Positions 8,963-17,557 of a stretch of 64,000 nucleotides of DNA are shown piece after piece. Source of the stretch: Niveibacterium terrae (lineage in GTDB: Bacteria > Pseudomonadota > Gammaproteobacteria > Burkholderiales > Rhodocyclaceae). The notes beneath the pieces were generated by a model, which saw only the letters and a list, made by a program, of their open reading frames with translations, had not been told where the DNA came from and searched no databases. The stretch is from NCBI RefSeq assembly GCF_048213115.1, contig NZ_CP172404.1, positions 1,426,001 to 1,490,000 on the forward strand, in the 5' to 3' direction. Position numbers and translations under genes: made by a program. Each line of letters opens with the position of its first letter. Position 1 is the first letter of the stretch.

Positions 8963-10381
8963 TCAGGCGCTCAGCATCGCTTCAATGTGCGCCAGCTTTT
9001 CGGCATAGGGTGCGCGCAGGCGCAGGTTGTACTCACCGCCGGCGCTCTGCACGACTACCGCCTTGGCGTGGCTGAAGCGGCGGAAACCGTAGACGCCGTG
9101 ATAGGCACCCATGCCCGCGGGGCCGACTCCGCCGAAGGGCAGACTTTCGACCGAAGCGTGGGTCATGATGTCGTTGATCACCAGCGCCCCCGAGGTCGTC
9201 TGCGTCGCGAAATGCTGTTGACGCTCGGGATCCGGGCCGAAGTAATAGGCTGCCAGTGGACGCGGGTGCGCGTTGATGTAGTCCAGCGCTTGGTTGCGAT
9301 CCTGATAGGTCAAGATGGGCAGGATGGGGCCGAAGATCTCTTCCTGCATCACCTTCATGTCATCACGCGCACCGAGCACCAGCACTGGAGCCATCTTGCG
9401 CGATTCGATCGACGCGTTCGGCTCACCCTCTGGCGCCAGGCTCACCAGTGTTGCACCCTTGGCCTGGGCGTCTTCGAGCAGGCCTTGCAGGCGCAGGAAG
9501 TGGCGTTCATTGATGATCGAGGTGTAGTCCGGATTCGCCTGCATGCTCGGGAAGATTTCGCGGACAAAGCGCTGAGCGTTGTCTACGAAAGCCTCGCGCG
9601 CGGATTCAGGCAAGAGAACGTAATCGGGCGAGAGGCAGATCTGGCCGACATTGAAAGTCTTGACGCTGAGCGTGCGCTCGACCGCAGCGCTTAGATCCGC
9701 GTCCGTGTCTATCATGACGGGCGATTTTCCACCCAGCTCCAGAGTTAGCGGCACCAGGTTTTCGGCGGCGGCGCGCATCACCTGGCGGCCCACCGCCGTG
9801 CTGCCCGTAAAGACTAGGTGATCGAATGGCTGGGCACTGAAGGCCGCGCCCACGGTCGCGTCTCCCTGTACGACGCTCAGCTCCAGCGGATCAAAGTAAC
9901 GTTTGACCAGCTCGGCGAGCAGGGCGGCGGTGCGCGGCGTGAGCTCCGAGGGCTTGATCAGGGCGCGGTTGCCGGCGGCGAGCACGCCTGAGAGTGGGCT
10001 GAAGGCGAGATTGATCGGGAAATTCCACGGACTGATGATGCCTACGACGCCAAGCGCCTGGTACTGCACGCGGGCCTGCATGCCTTCGCCCGGCGCTTCC
10101 TGCTCCTCGGGCTGCATCCATTGCTCAAGGTGCTTATGAGCATTGTGCAAGGCGGCGATGGAGCTCATCACGTCGGCCAGCAGGGTCTGGTAGCCGCTGC
10201 GATGGCCAAAGTCTTCGCTGACCGCCTCAATCAGCGCGGCACGGTTTTCGCTGAGCAAGCGAATCGCGCGCTCAAGGCGATTCCGGCGCAAAGCTGCGTT
10301 GGCCGGGCCATCAGCGAGGTGGGCGCGTTTCATCGCGGAGAGGGTTTTGCCCAGGCGGGCAATCACTGCGTTTGAATTCAT
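8963..10381 (-). CDS. NAD(P)-dependent aldehyde dehydrogenase, coniferyl-aldehyde dehydrogenase type
   Basis: This 472-residue ALDH-superfamily enzyme oxidises an aldehyde to a carboxylic acid. The Rossmann segment SPWNFPINLAFSPL, the FTGSTAVGRQVM loop, the general-base motif ELGGKSPVMID (Glu) and the nucleophile context FNVGQICLSPDYV (Cys) are intact. The compact N-terminus, the missing ~30 residues compared with betaine-aldehyde types, and the C-terminal hydrophobic end resemble the CalB/YwdH/ALDH3 group. The true substrate is not determined by the sequence. It is monocistronic, and the palindrome at 10505-10519 suggests control by an electrophile-sensing TetR-type repressor. Confidence 0.88.
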   Translation of the reverse strand: MNSNAVIARLGKTLSAMKRAHLADGPANAALRRNRLERAIRLLSENRAALIEAVSEDFGHRSGYQTLLADVMSSIAALHNAHKHLEQWMQPEEQEAPGEGMQARVQYQALGVVGIISPWNFPINLAFSPLSGVLAAGNRALIKPSELTPRTAALLAELVKRYFDPLELSVVQGDATVGAAFSAQPFDHLVFTGSTAVGRQVMRAAAENLVPLTLELGGKSPVMIDTDADLSAAVERTLSVKTFNVGQICLSPDYVLLPESAREAFVDNAQRFVREIFPSMQANPDYTSIINERHFLRLQGLLEDAQAKGATLVSLAPEGEPNASIESRKMAPVLVLGARDDMKVMQEEIFGPILPILTYQDRNQALDYINAHPRPLAAYYFGPDPERQQHFATQTTSGALVINDIMTHASVESLPFGGVGPAGMGAYHGVYGFRRFSHAKAVVVQSAGGEYNLRLRAPYAEKLAHIEAMLSA

Positions 10382-10504
10382 CGGGTTTTCCTTTTTCTCG
10401 GTTCAGCGGTGAGCCCATGGCCTGAGCCCGTGTCGCGCTGCGGCGGGAGGGGGCTGAACGGGTGCCGTCTTCGCTTCAATGTGAAGAGCAATTTAAACAA
10501 AAAT

Positions 10505-10519
10505 AGACCGGTCGTCTAG
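10505..10519. promoter_or_regulatory. NemR-like TetR-family operator upstream of the aldehyde dehydrogenase
   Basis: TAGACCGGTCGTCTA is a TAGAC-N5-GTCTA palindrome in the leader of the aldehyde dehydrogenase. It closely resembles the TAGACC-type sites of E. coli NemR, a TetR-family repressor that senses reactive electrophiles and aldehydes. No TetR gene is nearby, so the regulator would act in trans. This 356-bp intergenic stretch (10382-10737) otherwise holds only the nrdJ terminator. Confidence 0.5.
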
Positions 10520-10630
10520 TAATTTTTCAAAGCTCGCATTCACCCCTGGCGATTCCTCTTTCCGATGCGGGTCTTCTCGGTGCCGGTTTACGCGTCTTGC
10601 TGGCAGGCCTTTCAAGGCATCCGCGCAAGC

Positions 10631-10658
10631 AAAAAGCCCCTCGGGAGTGCCGAGGGGC
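10631..10658 (-). terminator. Rho-independent terminator after nrdJ
   Basis: Read on the minus strand, CCCCTCGG and CCGAGGGG form an 8-bp stem with a 5-base loop, followed by CTTTTTG. It lies 80 bases past the nrdJ stop. Confidence 0.88.
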
Positions 10659-10737
10659 GTGAAGGGGGTCGCTGAGTCTGTGCGTTCGACGCGTCGCGCC
10701 CTCTGGCCATCGTGAGCCTCTCGGCTCGGGGCTGGGC

Positions 10738-13602
10738 TCAGCCGCAGGTTCCGACCGCGCCGCAGGCGGTGCAGAAGTCGCAGCCGTCCTTGCGGATCAC
10801 CGACAGGTTGCCGCACTCATTGCAGCGCGAACCCTGCATCAGCTGCGGATCGCGCTCGGCGCGCGGCGCTTCGAGGATGCCCATCTCGCGGGTCGGATAG
10901 CCGTTGTCGTCGAGCACGCCCAGCATCGAATAGCGGTGGATGATCAGACGGGCGAGGTAGGCGACCGTCGAGGGCCAGTTCTGCTGGCGGCGCGTCCCGG
11001 GCACGAAGGCCATGAAGTCGCCCAGAGGCTCCGGATAGTTCAGGAGCTTTCTGAGCTTCATGCCTATCCAGGCCGGATCCATGACCCGCATGTCCAGCGA
11101 CAGGATCTGGGTCAGACCGTCGAGCGCGCGCGGGTAGTTGCCCGACAGCCACATCGAGTAGGGGCGGGTCACGCCGTCGGGGAGCGTGATCTCCTTCAAG
11201 CCCAGCACGAACTCTTCGCCGGTTGCCGGGTTCGCGATATCGACGGTCCAGGACAGCGTGCCATCGGTTCCGGTCTTTGGTTCCTGCAGGCTGAACACCG
11301 CGTCGAGCACCGGTGTCGGCGCAGCGGACGCTTCGAAGGCGCCGAGCTTCTCGCAGCGGTAGCGCAGTACCTGGGCGAAACCGGCGACGACGCCGGGTAC
11401 GAGGCGCTTTTCGCCGCTGGGCGGGAAGTGCAGTTCGAAGGGGCGGTCATCGACGGTGCGGGCCAGCGTGTCGAGTTTGAGCTTGAGCCAGGCGCGGTCG
11501 TTTGCGCGCATGTCCATCGACAGAGTCTTCGCGACGGCGCCCAGACCGCGCGGCTGATCGCCGCCATTGACCCAGACTTCGAACGGGAAGCTGCCCCGGC
11601 CATCGCCGTTGCTTTCCATGTGGCCGACGAAGATCGCGAATTCGCCTTGGGGCGCTTCGAGCATATAGGTCCAGGCCGTATTGCCGTCGGGCAGCGAGGG
11701 GCGGCCCGGCCAGCGCAGGCTCGCGAGGACAGGAGCGGGCAGGGACTTGATCGACAGGCGGCGGTTCGCATCGGAGATCTCGACGTCCTGGGGCTGCTTT
11801 TTCTCGGTCGCGGCCGGTTCGACCGACAGCACCGCGCCGAGCACGCTGTTCGGGCGGTAGGTCGCGAGCCCCTTCAGGCCGGCCTTCCAGGCGCTCATAT
11901 AGAGGCCCTCGAAGTCTTCGTAAGGGTAATCACCCGGCACATTGACGGTCTTCGAGATCGACGTGTCGATGAAGGGGGCGACCGCTGCAACCATGTCCTT
12001 GTGCGCCTGGGCGGAGATGGCCAGGGCCGTGACGAAGTAGTCGGGCAGATTCTTGACGTCGCCGCCCAGATGGCGCCAGGCGCGCCAGGCATAGTCCTCG
12101 ACCTGGTGTTCCTTGAAAGTGCCGTCGGCCATCCGCTTCTTGCGCGTATAGGTCCACGAGAAGGGCGGCTCGATGCCGTTCGACGCGTTGTCAGCGAAGG
12201 CGAGCGAGATCGTTCCGGTCGGTGCGATCGACAGCAGGTGCGAGTTGCGCAGGCCCTTCTTGCGGATCTCGTCCTTGACCTTTGCCGGCAGCCGGGACGC
12301 GAAGCTCTCGCCCGACAGGTATTTGTCCGCGTCGAAGAGCGGGAAGGCGCCGCGCTCGGTGGCCAGCTTCGCGGAGGCGAGGTAGGCGCGGTCGCGCATC
12401 GCTTCGGAGATCTTCGCGGCCACCGCGCGCGCCTCCGCCGTGTCGTAGCGCTGGCCCAGCATGATCAGCGCATCGCCCAGACCGGTGAAGCCCAGGCCGA
12501 CGCGGCGCTTGCTTCTCGCCTCGTTGTGCTGGTTTTCGAGCGGCCAGGTCGTCACGTCGAGCACGTTGTCGAGCATCCGGATCGACACATCGACGACTTC
12601 GCCGAAGGCGGCGAAGTCGAAACGGGCCTTCTGGCCGAAAGGTTCGCGGACGAAACGGGTCAGATTGATCGAGCCGAGGCAGCAGCAGCCATAGGGCGGG
12701 AGCGGCTGCTCCGCGCAGGGGTTCGTGGCCTCAATCGTCTCGCAGTAGGAGAGGTTGTTGTCCCGGTTCATCCGGTCGAGGAAGAGGATGCCCGGCTCGG
12801 CGTGGTCGTAGGTCGAACGCATGATCTGGTCCCACAGCTCGCGGGCGCGCAGCTTGCGATAGACCCACTGGCCGTCCTTGCGCCGATAAGCCCCGGCCTC
12901 CATGATCTCGTGCCCGGGTTCGGACTTGTGGGCCAGCTCGACTTCGGCGTCGTCTTCGACGGCCCGCATGAAGGCGTCGGTGACGCCGATCGACAGGTTG
13001 AAGTTCGACAGATCGCCTTCGTCCTTGGCATGGATGAAGGCTTCGATGTCCGGGTGGTCGCAGCGCAGCACGCCCATCTGCGCGCCGCGGCGCGCGCCGG
13101 CCGATTCGACGGTCTCGCAGGAGCGGTCGAACACGCGCATGTAGCTGACCGGGCCACTGGCGCGGCTCTGCGTGCCGCGCACCAGAGCGCCGGACGGGCG
13201 GATCGACGAGAAGTCATAGCCGACTCCGCCGCCGCGGCGCATCGTCTCGGCAGCTTCGGCCAGCGCCGTGTAGATGCCGGGGCGGCCATCGACGACTTCG
13301 GTGACCGAGTCGCCGACCGGCTGGACGAAGCAGTTGATCAGCGTTGCGGTCAGACTGGTGCCGGCCGCCGAGTTGATCCGGCCCGCCGGTACGAAGCCGG
13401 CGGCGAGCGCCTGATAGAAGCGCTCCTCCCAGGCCCCGCGTTCCTCTTCCTTCTCGACGGCGGCCAGAGCACCGGCTACTCGGCGGCGCACCTGCTCGAC
13501 GGTCTGCTCGTCCCCCTTCGCATATTTTTCGAGCAGGACTTCGCCCGAGATCTCTTGCGGGGCCAGGCTGTCCAGGTTGGAGGAATGGGGGCTGGGACTC
13601 AT
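10738..13602 (-). CDS. nrdJ: adenosylcobalamin-dependent (class II) ribonucleoside-diphosphate reductase
   Basis: This large cytoplasmic enzyme (954 aa from the chosen start) makes deoxyribonucleotides using a cobalamin-derived radical, with or without oxygen. The N-terminal part carries RINSAAGTSLTATLINCFV and the finger-loop region with NPCAEQPLPPYGCCCLGS (the Asn-Cys-Glu active-site triad context). The C-terminal ~350 residues form the extra domain found in long NrdJ proteins, ending in a cysteine-rich tail CNECGNLS...CDFCTACG that can serve as a reductant relay or zinc site. The ATG at 13602 has GGAG at correct spacing. An upstream in-frame ATG at 13659 has no ribosome site and falls in the probable promoter, so it was rejected. 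Confidence 0.93.
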   Translation of the reverse strand: MSPSPHSSNLDSLAPQEISGEVLLEKYAKGDEQTVEQVRRRVAGALAAVEKEEERGAWEERFYQALAAGFVPAGRINSAAGTSLTATLINCFVQPVGDSVTEVVDGRPGIYTALAEAAETMRRGGGVGYDFSSIRPSGALVRGTQSRASGPVSYMRVFDRSCETVESAGARRGAQMGVLRCDHPDIEAFIHAKDEGDLSNFNLSIGVTDAFMRAVEDDAEVELAHKSEPGHEIMEAGAYRRKDGQWVYRKLRARELWDQIMRSTYDHAEPGILFLDRMNRDNNLSYCETIEATNPCAEQPLPPYGCCCLGSINLTRFVREPFGQKARFDFAAFGEVVDVSIRMLDNVLDVTTWPLENQHNEARSKRRVGLGFTGLGDALIMLGQRYDTAEARAVAAKISEAMRDRAYLASAKLATERGAFPLFDADKYLSGESFASRLPAKVKDEIRKKGLRNSHLLSIAPTGTISLAFADNASNGIEPPFSWTYTRKKRMADGTFKEHQVEDYAWRAWRHLGGDVKNLPDYFVTALAISAQAHKDMVAAVAPFIDTSISKTVNVPGDYPYEDFEGLYMSAWKAGLKGLATYRPNSVLGAVLSVEPAATEKKQPQDVEISDANRRLSIKSLPAPVLASLRWPGRPSLPDGNTAWTYMLEAPQGEFAIFVGHMESNGDGRGSFPFEVWVNGGDQPRGLGAVAKTLSMDMRANDRAWLKLKLDTLARTVDDRPFELHFPPSGEKRLVPGVVAGFAQVLRYRCEKLGAFEASAAPTPVLDAVFSLQEPKTGTDGTLSWTVDIANPATGEEFVLGLKEITLPDGVTRPYSMWLSGNYPRALDGLTQILSLDMRVMDPAWIGMKLRKLLNYPEPLGDFMAFVPGTRRQQNWPSTVAYLARLIIHRYSMLGVLDDNGYPTREMGILEAPRAERDPQLMQGSRCNECGNLSVIRKDGCDFCTACGAVGTCG

Positions 13603-13653
13603 GTCGGGACTCCGGAATAAGGGTTGGCTGGAGGACGCAAGAGCGACATTCAA

Positions 13654-13688
13654 GCACAACCGATAGTGTTTTGTAAGTCTTGACTTAC
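13654..13688 (-). promoter_or_regulatory. nrdJ upstream region: NrdR-like box and a perfect 16-bp palindrome
   Basis: On the minus strand, ACACTATCGGTTGTGC (13669-13654) resembles an NrdR box (ACAC...TGTG-type). Just upstream, GTAAGTC-TT-GACTTAC (13673-13688) is a perfect palindrome. NrdR normally binds paired boxes; here only one box is recognisable, so the assignment is tentative. No cobalamin riboswitch was recognised. Confidence 0.35.
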
Positions 13689-13861
13689 TGGATCTAGTGC
13701 GATGCCGCGGGGGCGGGCTTTTCGATGCCCCCCCGGCTCGCGCAGCGCAGGGCGCACCGGGCAGGGAATGACAGAAAGATAGTGGAAAAGTTTCCTATTC
13801 TGTTTCAGACCTGGCCTGAAAAGCCGTAATAATTCTTGCCAATAAGAAAGAGGAGTCCGTG

Positions 13862-15484
13862 ATGCGGTTTTTCGAGAGTTTGAGGGGGCGGATGGTGTTG
13901 ATCGGCGTGGCTGCGTTGCTGGGCATGCTCGCGATCGGCGTCTGGAGCGCGATTGCGCAGCGCAGCAGCGGTTTTGAACAGAGGCGGGCTCTGGTTCAGT
14001 CCGCGGTCGAGACGGCCCGAACCAGCGTGGTCTTCTATGAGGAGATGGAGAAGGCGGGCAAGCTGAGCCGGATCGACGCGCAGACCCAGGCCAAGGAATC
14101 GCTGCGCAAGGTCAGGTTCCGCGGCAAGGAGTACATCTTTATCTATACGTTCAGCGGCCAGAACGTGTTGTTGCCGACCCGCCCCGAGTGGGAAGGCACG
14201 ATGAGGATTGGCGAAGTCGACAAGAAGGGCAATCACTTCATCGAGATGATCACCCGCACCGCTCAGTCGGGGAACGGCTTCATCGAATACTTTTTCCCGA
14301 AAGCGGGGGGGACCGAGCCTCTGGCCAAGATCGCCTTCGTTCAGGGGATTCCCGGCTGGGATTGGGCCATAGGCTCGGGGCTCTACGTCGATGACATCGA
14401 GGCGGCTTTCCGCGTCGACCTGGCGAAGACCCTCATCGTCGTGCTGCTGCTCTCGGCGCTTGTGTTCAGTCTGATTCTCGCGATCAGCCGCCTGGTTCTG
14501 CGCCAGGTCGGGGGTGAGCCTGCCGATGCGGTTGCCGCGATGCGGCGTGTGGCAGCCGGAGACCTCAGGGTCGAACTCTCGGGGAGCGCACCGGGTAGCC
14601 TGCTCTCCGAGCTGGGGAGCCTGATCGCGAAGCTGCGTACGACGATTGCGGACCTCGCGGCGGATTCGGTTCGTTTGGGGGCGGCCTCGCACCAGATAAG
14701 TGAAACATCGCAGGGGGTCGCGAGCGCTTCGCGTGAGCAGAGCGAATCGACCCAGGCGATGGCCGCGGCGATGGAAGAGCTGACCGTCAGCATCGCGCAC
14801 ATCTCCGACAATGCTCAGGAGACCGAGCGCCGCGCGCACGCGGCCGCGCAGATGGCGCTCAGGGGCAAGGAAGAGGTCGGCGTCGCAACTTCGGACATGC
14901 GCTCGCTGGCCCAGACCGTCGCCGCTGCGGTCGAGCGGATCGGAAGCCTGAGCGTGCGCGCCGACGAGGTCGGAACGGTCGCGTCGGCGATCAACGAGAT
15001 CGCGTCGCAGACCAACCTTTTGGCGCTCAATGCCGCGATCGAGGCGGCCCGTGCCGGAGAGCAGGGCAGGGGCTTTGCGGTCGTTGCCGATGAAGTCAGG
15101 AAGCTCGCCGAGCGCACCGCTCACGCAACCGTCGATATCGAGCGCAAGGTCGTCAGCATCCAGACCGAGACTGAAGCGGCGGTGTCCGTGATGACCGAGG
15201 TTTCCGGGAAGGCCGCAGCGGGCGTCGCCTCGTCCGAACGCTCGGCCGAGCTTCTCGCCAGCATCGCCGAAGAGGCGAACGCGGCGTCCAGCCGGGTTGC
15301 CGATGTCGCGAATGCGACGCGCGAGCAGGGCACGGTCAGCACGGTACTCGCCGGTCAGGTCGAGGAAGTTGCCCGGACGGTCGAGCAGACCAGCCTGGGC
15401 ATGGATGAAACCGCTCAGGCGACCCATGATCTGGAGACGATCGCCGAGCGGCTCAACGTTGTCGTTTCGCGCTTCGAAACCTGA
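13862..15484 (+). CDS. methyl-accepting chemotaxis protein with single Cache sensor
   Basis: This inner-membrane chemoreceptor has about 540 residues. Residues ~10-30 are a transmembrane anchor, ~35-185 a periplasmic single Cache_2-type domain (FRGKEYIFIYTFSGQNVLLP ... GIPGWDWAIGSGLYVDD), ~190-212 the second membrane helix, then a HAMP region and a long coiled coil. The signalling hairpin tip is EIASQTNLLALNAAIEAARA followed by GRGFAVVADEVRKLAE. There is no C-terminal CheR/CheB-binding pentapeptide. AGGAG six bases upstream fixes ATG 13862. Its ligand is unknown; Cache_2 receptors often sense small carboxylates. No other chemotaxis genes are present in the window. Confidence 0.93.
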   Translation: MRFFESLRGRMVLIGVAALLGMLAIGVWSAIAQRSSGFEQRRALVQSAVETARTSVVFYEEMEKAGKLSRIDAQTQAKESLRKVRFRGKEYIFIYTFSGQNVLLPTRPEWEGTMRIGEVDKKGNHFIEMITRTAQSGNGFIEYFFPKAGGTEPLAKIAFVQGIPGWDWAIGSGLYVDDIEAAFRVDLAKTLIVVLLLSALVFSLILAISRLVLRQVGGEPADAVAAMRRVAAGDLRVELSGSAPGSLLSELGSLIAKLRTTIADLAADSVRLGAASHQISETSQGVASASREQSESTQAMAAAMEELTVSIAHISDNAQETERRAHAAAQMALRGKEEVGVATSDMRSLAQTVAAAVERIGSLSVRADEVGTVASAINEIASQTNLLALNAAIEAARAGEQGRGFAVVADEVRKLAERTAHATVDIERKVVSIQTETEAAVSVMTEVSGKAAAGVASSERSAELLASIAEEANAASSRVADVANATREQGTVSTVLAGQVEEVARTVEQTSLGMDETAQATHDLETIAERLNVVVSRFET

Positions 15485-15530
15485 AGCCGGAAGTCCTTGC
15501 CTGGCCGGGCGCGAGCCCGGCCAGGTCCTT

Positions 15531-16397
15531 TCAGGCCTGCTCGGGCGCGCCGTCCGGCGTGGCCTGGGCCGGCCTCGCGTCTTCCGGGACCTTGAGCCGG
15601 TTCATCAGCGCGTCGTGATCGAGGTGAAGCAGTTCGCCGATCGCCTTGAAGTCGTCGGGCAAGGCCGGATCGTTCCAGCCGTTGGCCGCGTGCCGGGCCA
15701 GATCGCAGGCCAGAGTGACCGTGCGCACGCGCGGGTTTTCGGCATTGGCCGGGTCCATCAGCGTGATCAGCAGCTGGGGAAGTTCGAATTCGCGAGCCAG
15801 ACCCAGCTGGATCTCCGCGATCGAGACTCCCATCATCGCCCTCTGAGCCGCCGCGCTGCGCAGACCCGGCGTCGCGCGCTGCAGCGCAAAAGCCTTCTCG
15901 GTCAGATCCGGCGCGCAGCACCAGCAGAGGATCTCAGCGACTTCGTTGAGCAAGGTCGCGACCGTGATCTCCTCGACGTCGATGTCGTGGCGCAGGATCG
16001 CCCAGTCGCGGGCGTAATACATGGCCCGTTTGGCGCGGGCGATGACTTTCAGGCAGCCGATCAGCGCCTTGGGGTGCTCGGCGAGCGTGTCCTCGATCGT
16101 CGGCAGATCGCCGAAGTATTCGAAGAACTGGGTCATGCCGATCATCATCACGGCGCGTTCGACCGTCGTGATGTCGTGATTCTGGTTGCGGCCGCGCCTG
16201 CGCAGCTGATAGATCAGCAGCTTCAGAGCCATCAGCGGATCGTCGTGGATCACTGCCCCGACCTGGCGGGGAGACAGCTCGTCCTCGTTCTCGCGCAGCT
16301 GTGCAAGCTGTCTGGCCGTCTTGCGCAGCACCGGAAACTCGACGTTGCGGAAGAAGGCGATGTAGCTGGAGAGCTCGGTGAATGGTTTGGTCAGCAT
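15531..16397 (-). CDS. HDOD domain protein
   Basis: A 288-residue cytoplasmic protein of the HDOD family, a catalytically dead relative of HD phosphohydrolases used in bacterial signalling. The opening FPVLRKTARQLAQLREN, then LSPRQVGAVIHDDPLMALKLL and VERAVMMIGMTQFFEYFGDLP, match the HDOD start. The HD metal residues are not seen. It is divergent from the YhdH-type oxidoreductase and lies between a chemoreceptor and c-di-GMP-type regulators, so a signalling role is likely; the partner is unknown. Confidence 0.82.
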   Translation of the reverse strand: MLTKPFTELSSYIAFFRNVEFPVLRKTARQLAQLRENEDELSPRQVGAVIHDDPLMALKLLIYQLRRRGRNQNHDITTVERAVMMIGMTQFFEYFGDLPTIEDTLAEHPKALIGCLKVIARAKRAMYYARDWAILRHDIDVEEITVATLLNEVAEILCWCCAPDLTEKAFALQRATPGLRSAAAQRAMMGVSIAEIQLGLAREFELPQLLITLMDPANAENPRVRTVTLACDLARHAANGWNDPALPDDFKAIGELLHLDHDALMNRLKVPEDARPAQATPDGAPEQA

Positions 16398-16540
16398 GCC
16401 TGAGATGATCCTCGGTTCCTTTCCCTATAACGGCAGCACGGGGGGCGGGCTTGAATTTGCTGCGCAGGCCGGGCGACAACGCCCACCCGGCATATAATCG
16501 ACGCAGCGCGATTCGACTGGCCAGGGGCCGAGAAACACAG

Positions 16541-17536
16541 ATGAAAACATTCCGGGCGTATATGGTTGAGCAGGGGGCGGACCGCAGCCACAAGGCGGGT
16601 TTTGTCGAGCTCAACGAGGAGGCTCTCGATGCCGGAGACGTGCTGATCCGCGTCTGCTATTCGAGCATCAACTACAAGGATGCGCTGGCCGCGACCGGCA
16701 AGGGGCGGATCATCCGCCGCTTTCCCTGTGTGGCCGGCGTGGATCTGGCTGGCATCGTCGAGCGCAGCGCCGCGCCGCGCTTTCGTCCGGGCGACGCGGT
16801 CGTCGCGACGAGCTATGACATCGGCGTCGCGCGCCACGGCGGCTATGCGGAATATGCGCTGGTTCCGGGAGGCTGGGTTCTGCCCCTGCCCGAGGGCATG
16901 AGCCTGCGCCAGTCCATGGCGATCGGAACCGCGGGCTTTACCGCAGCACTGGGCGTGCAGAGGATGGAGGAGAACGGGCTCAAGCCCGAGAACGGTCCGG
17001 TCCTCGTGACCGGCGCGACCGGCGGCGTCGGCTCGCTCGCGGTCGACATGCTCGCGCGCCGTGGCTATGAAGTCGTCGCGCTGACCGGCAAAGCCGACCA
17101 GGCGGACTGGCTCCGCTCGCTGGGCGCCGCGCGCGTGATGCTGCGCAGCGAGATCGACCTCGAGCACGTCAAGCCTCTGGACAAGGGCTTGTGGGCCGGA
17201 GCCGTGGATTGTCTGGGCGGCGACACTCTGGCCTGGCTCGCGAGCACGATGAAACCCCAGGGCTGCATCGCCAGCATAGGCCTGGCCGCGGGAGTGGAGC
17301 TCAAGACCACCGTCATGCCGTTTATTTTGCGCGGCGTCAGCTTGCTCGGGATAGACTCAGGCTATGTTGGCGCTGCGGTCCGCGAGAAGGTTTGGGCGCG
17401 TCTCGCCTCGGACCTGAAGCCGGCCCATCTCAATGAGCTGACGCGCGAGATCGAATTCGCTCAATTGCCGGAGGAGTTTGACCGTTATATCGCTGGTCAG
17501 GCGCACGGACGGGTGGTCGTGCGCATTTCCGATTGA
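16541..17536 (+). CDS. YhdH/AcuI-type acrylyl-CoA reductase / quinone oxidoreductase family protein
   Basis: This zinc-independent medium-chain dehydrogenase/reductase (331 aa; E. coli YhdH 324) is expected to use NADPH; characterised relatives reduce acryloyl-CoA. Typical features are SSINYKDALAATGKG, the PCVAGVDLAGIVE strand, the Rossmann motif VTGATGGVGSLAVDMLA (residues ~150-166), and a C-terminal GRVVVRI. No catalytic zinc ligands are present, as expected. The ATG at 16541 was chosen over an upstream open stretch of 30 codons that does not resemble the family. The next gene begins 21 bases after its stop. Confidence 0.88.
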   Translation: MKTFRAYMVEQGADRSHKAGFVELNEEALDAGDVLIRVCYSSINYKDALAATGKGRIIRRFPCVAGVDLAGIVERSAAPRFRPGDAVVATSYDIGVARHGGYAEYALVPGGWVLPLPEGMSLRQSMAIGTAGFTAALGVQRMEENGLKPENGPVLVTGATGGVGSLAVDMLARRGYEVVALTGKADQADWLRSLGAARVMLRSEIDLEHVKPLDKGLWAGAVDCLGGDTLAWLASTMKPQGCIASIGLAAGVELKTTVMPFILRGVSLLGIDSGYVGAAVREKVWARLASDLKPAHLNELTREIEFAQLPEEFDRYIAGQAHGRVVVRISD

Positions 17537-17557
17537 ATCTGGAAGCGTTTTCCGTAA

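Noticed and set aside
10493..10816. A 107-residue minus-strand frame between the aldehyde dehydrogenase and nrdJ
   Set aside because: It runs through the nrdJ terminator and the operator, and has no family resemblance.
13602..13659. The upstream ATG at 13659 as nrdJ start
   Set aside because: It has no ribosome site and lies in the probable promoter box; the ATG at 13602 has GGAG and a family-like N-terminus.
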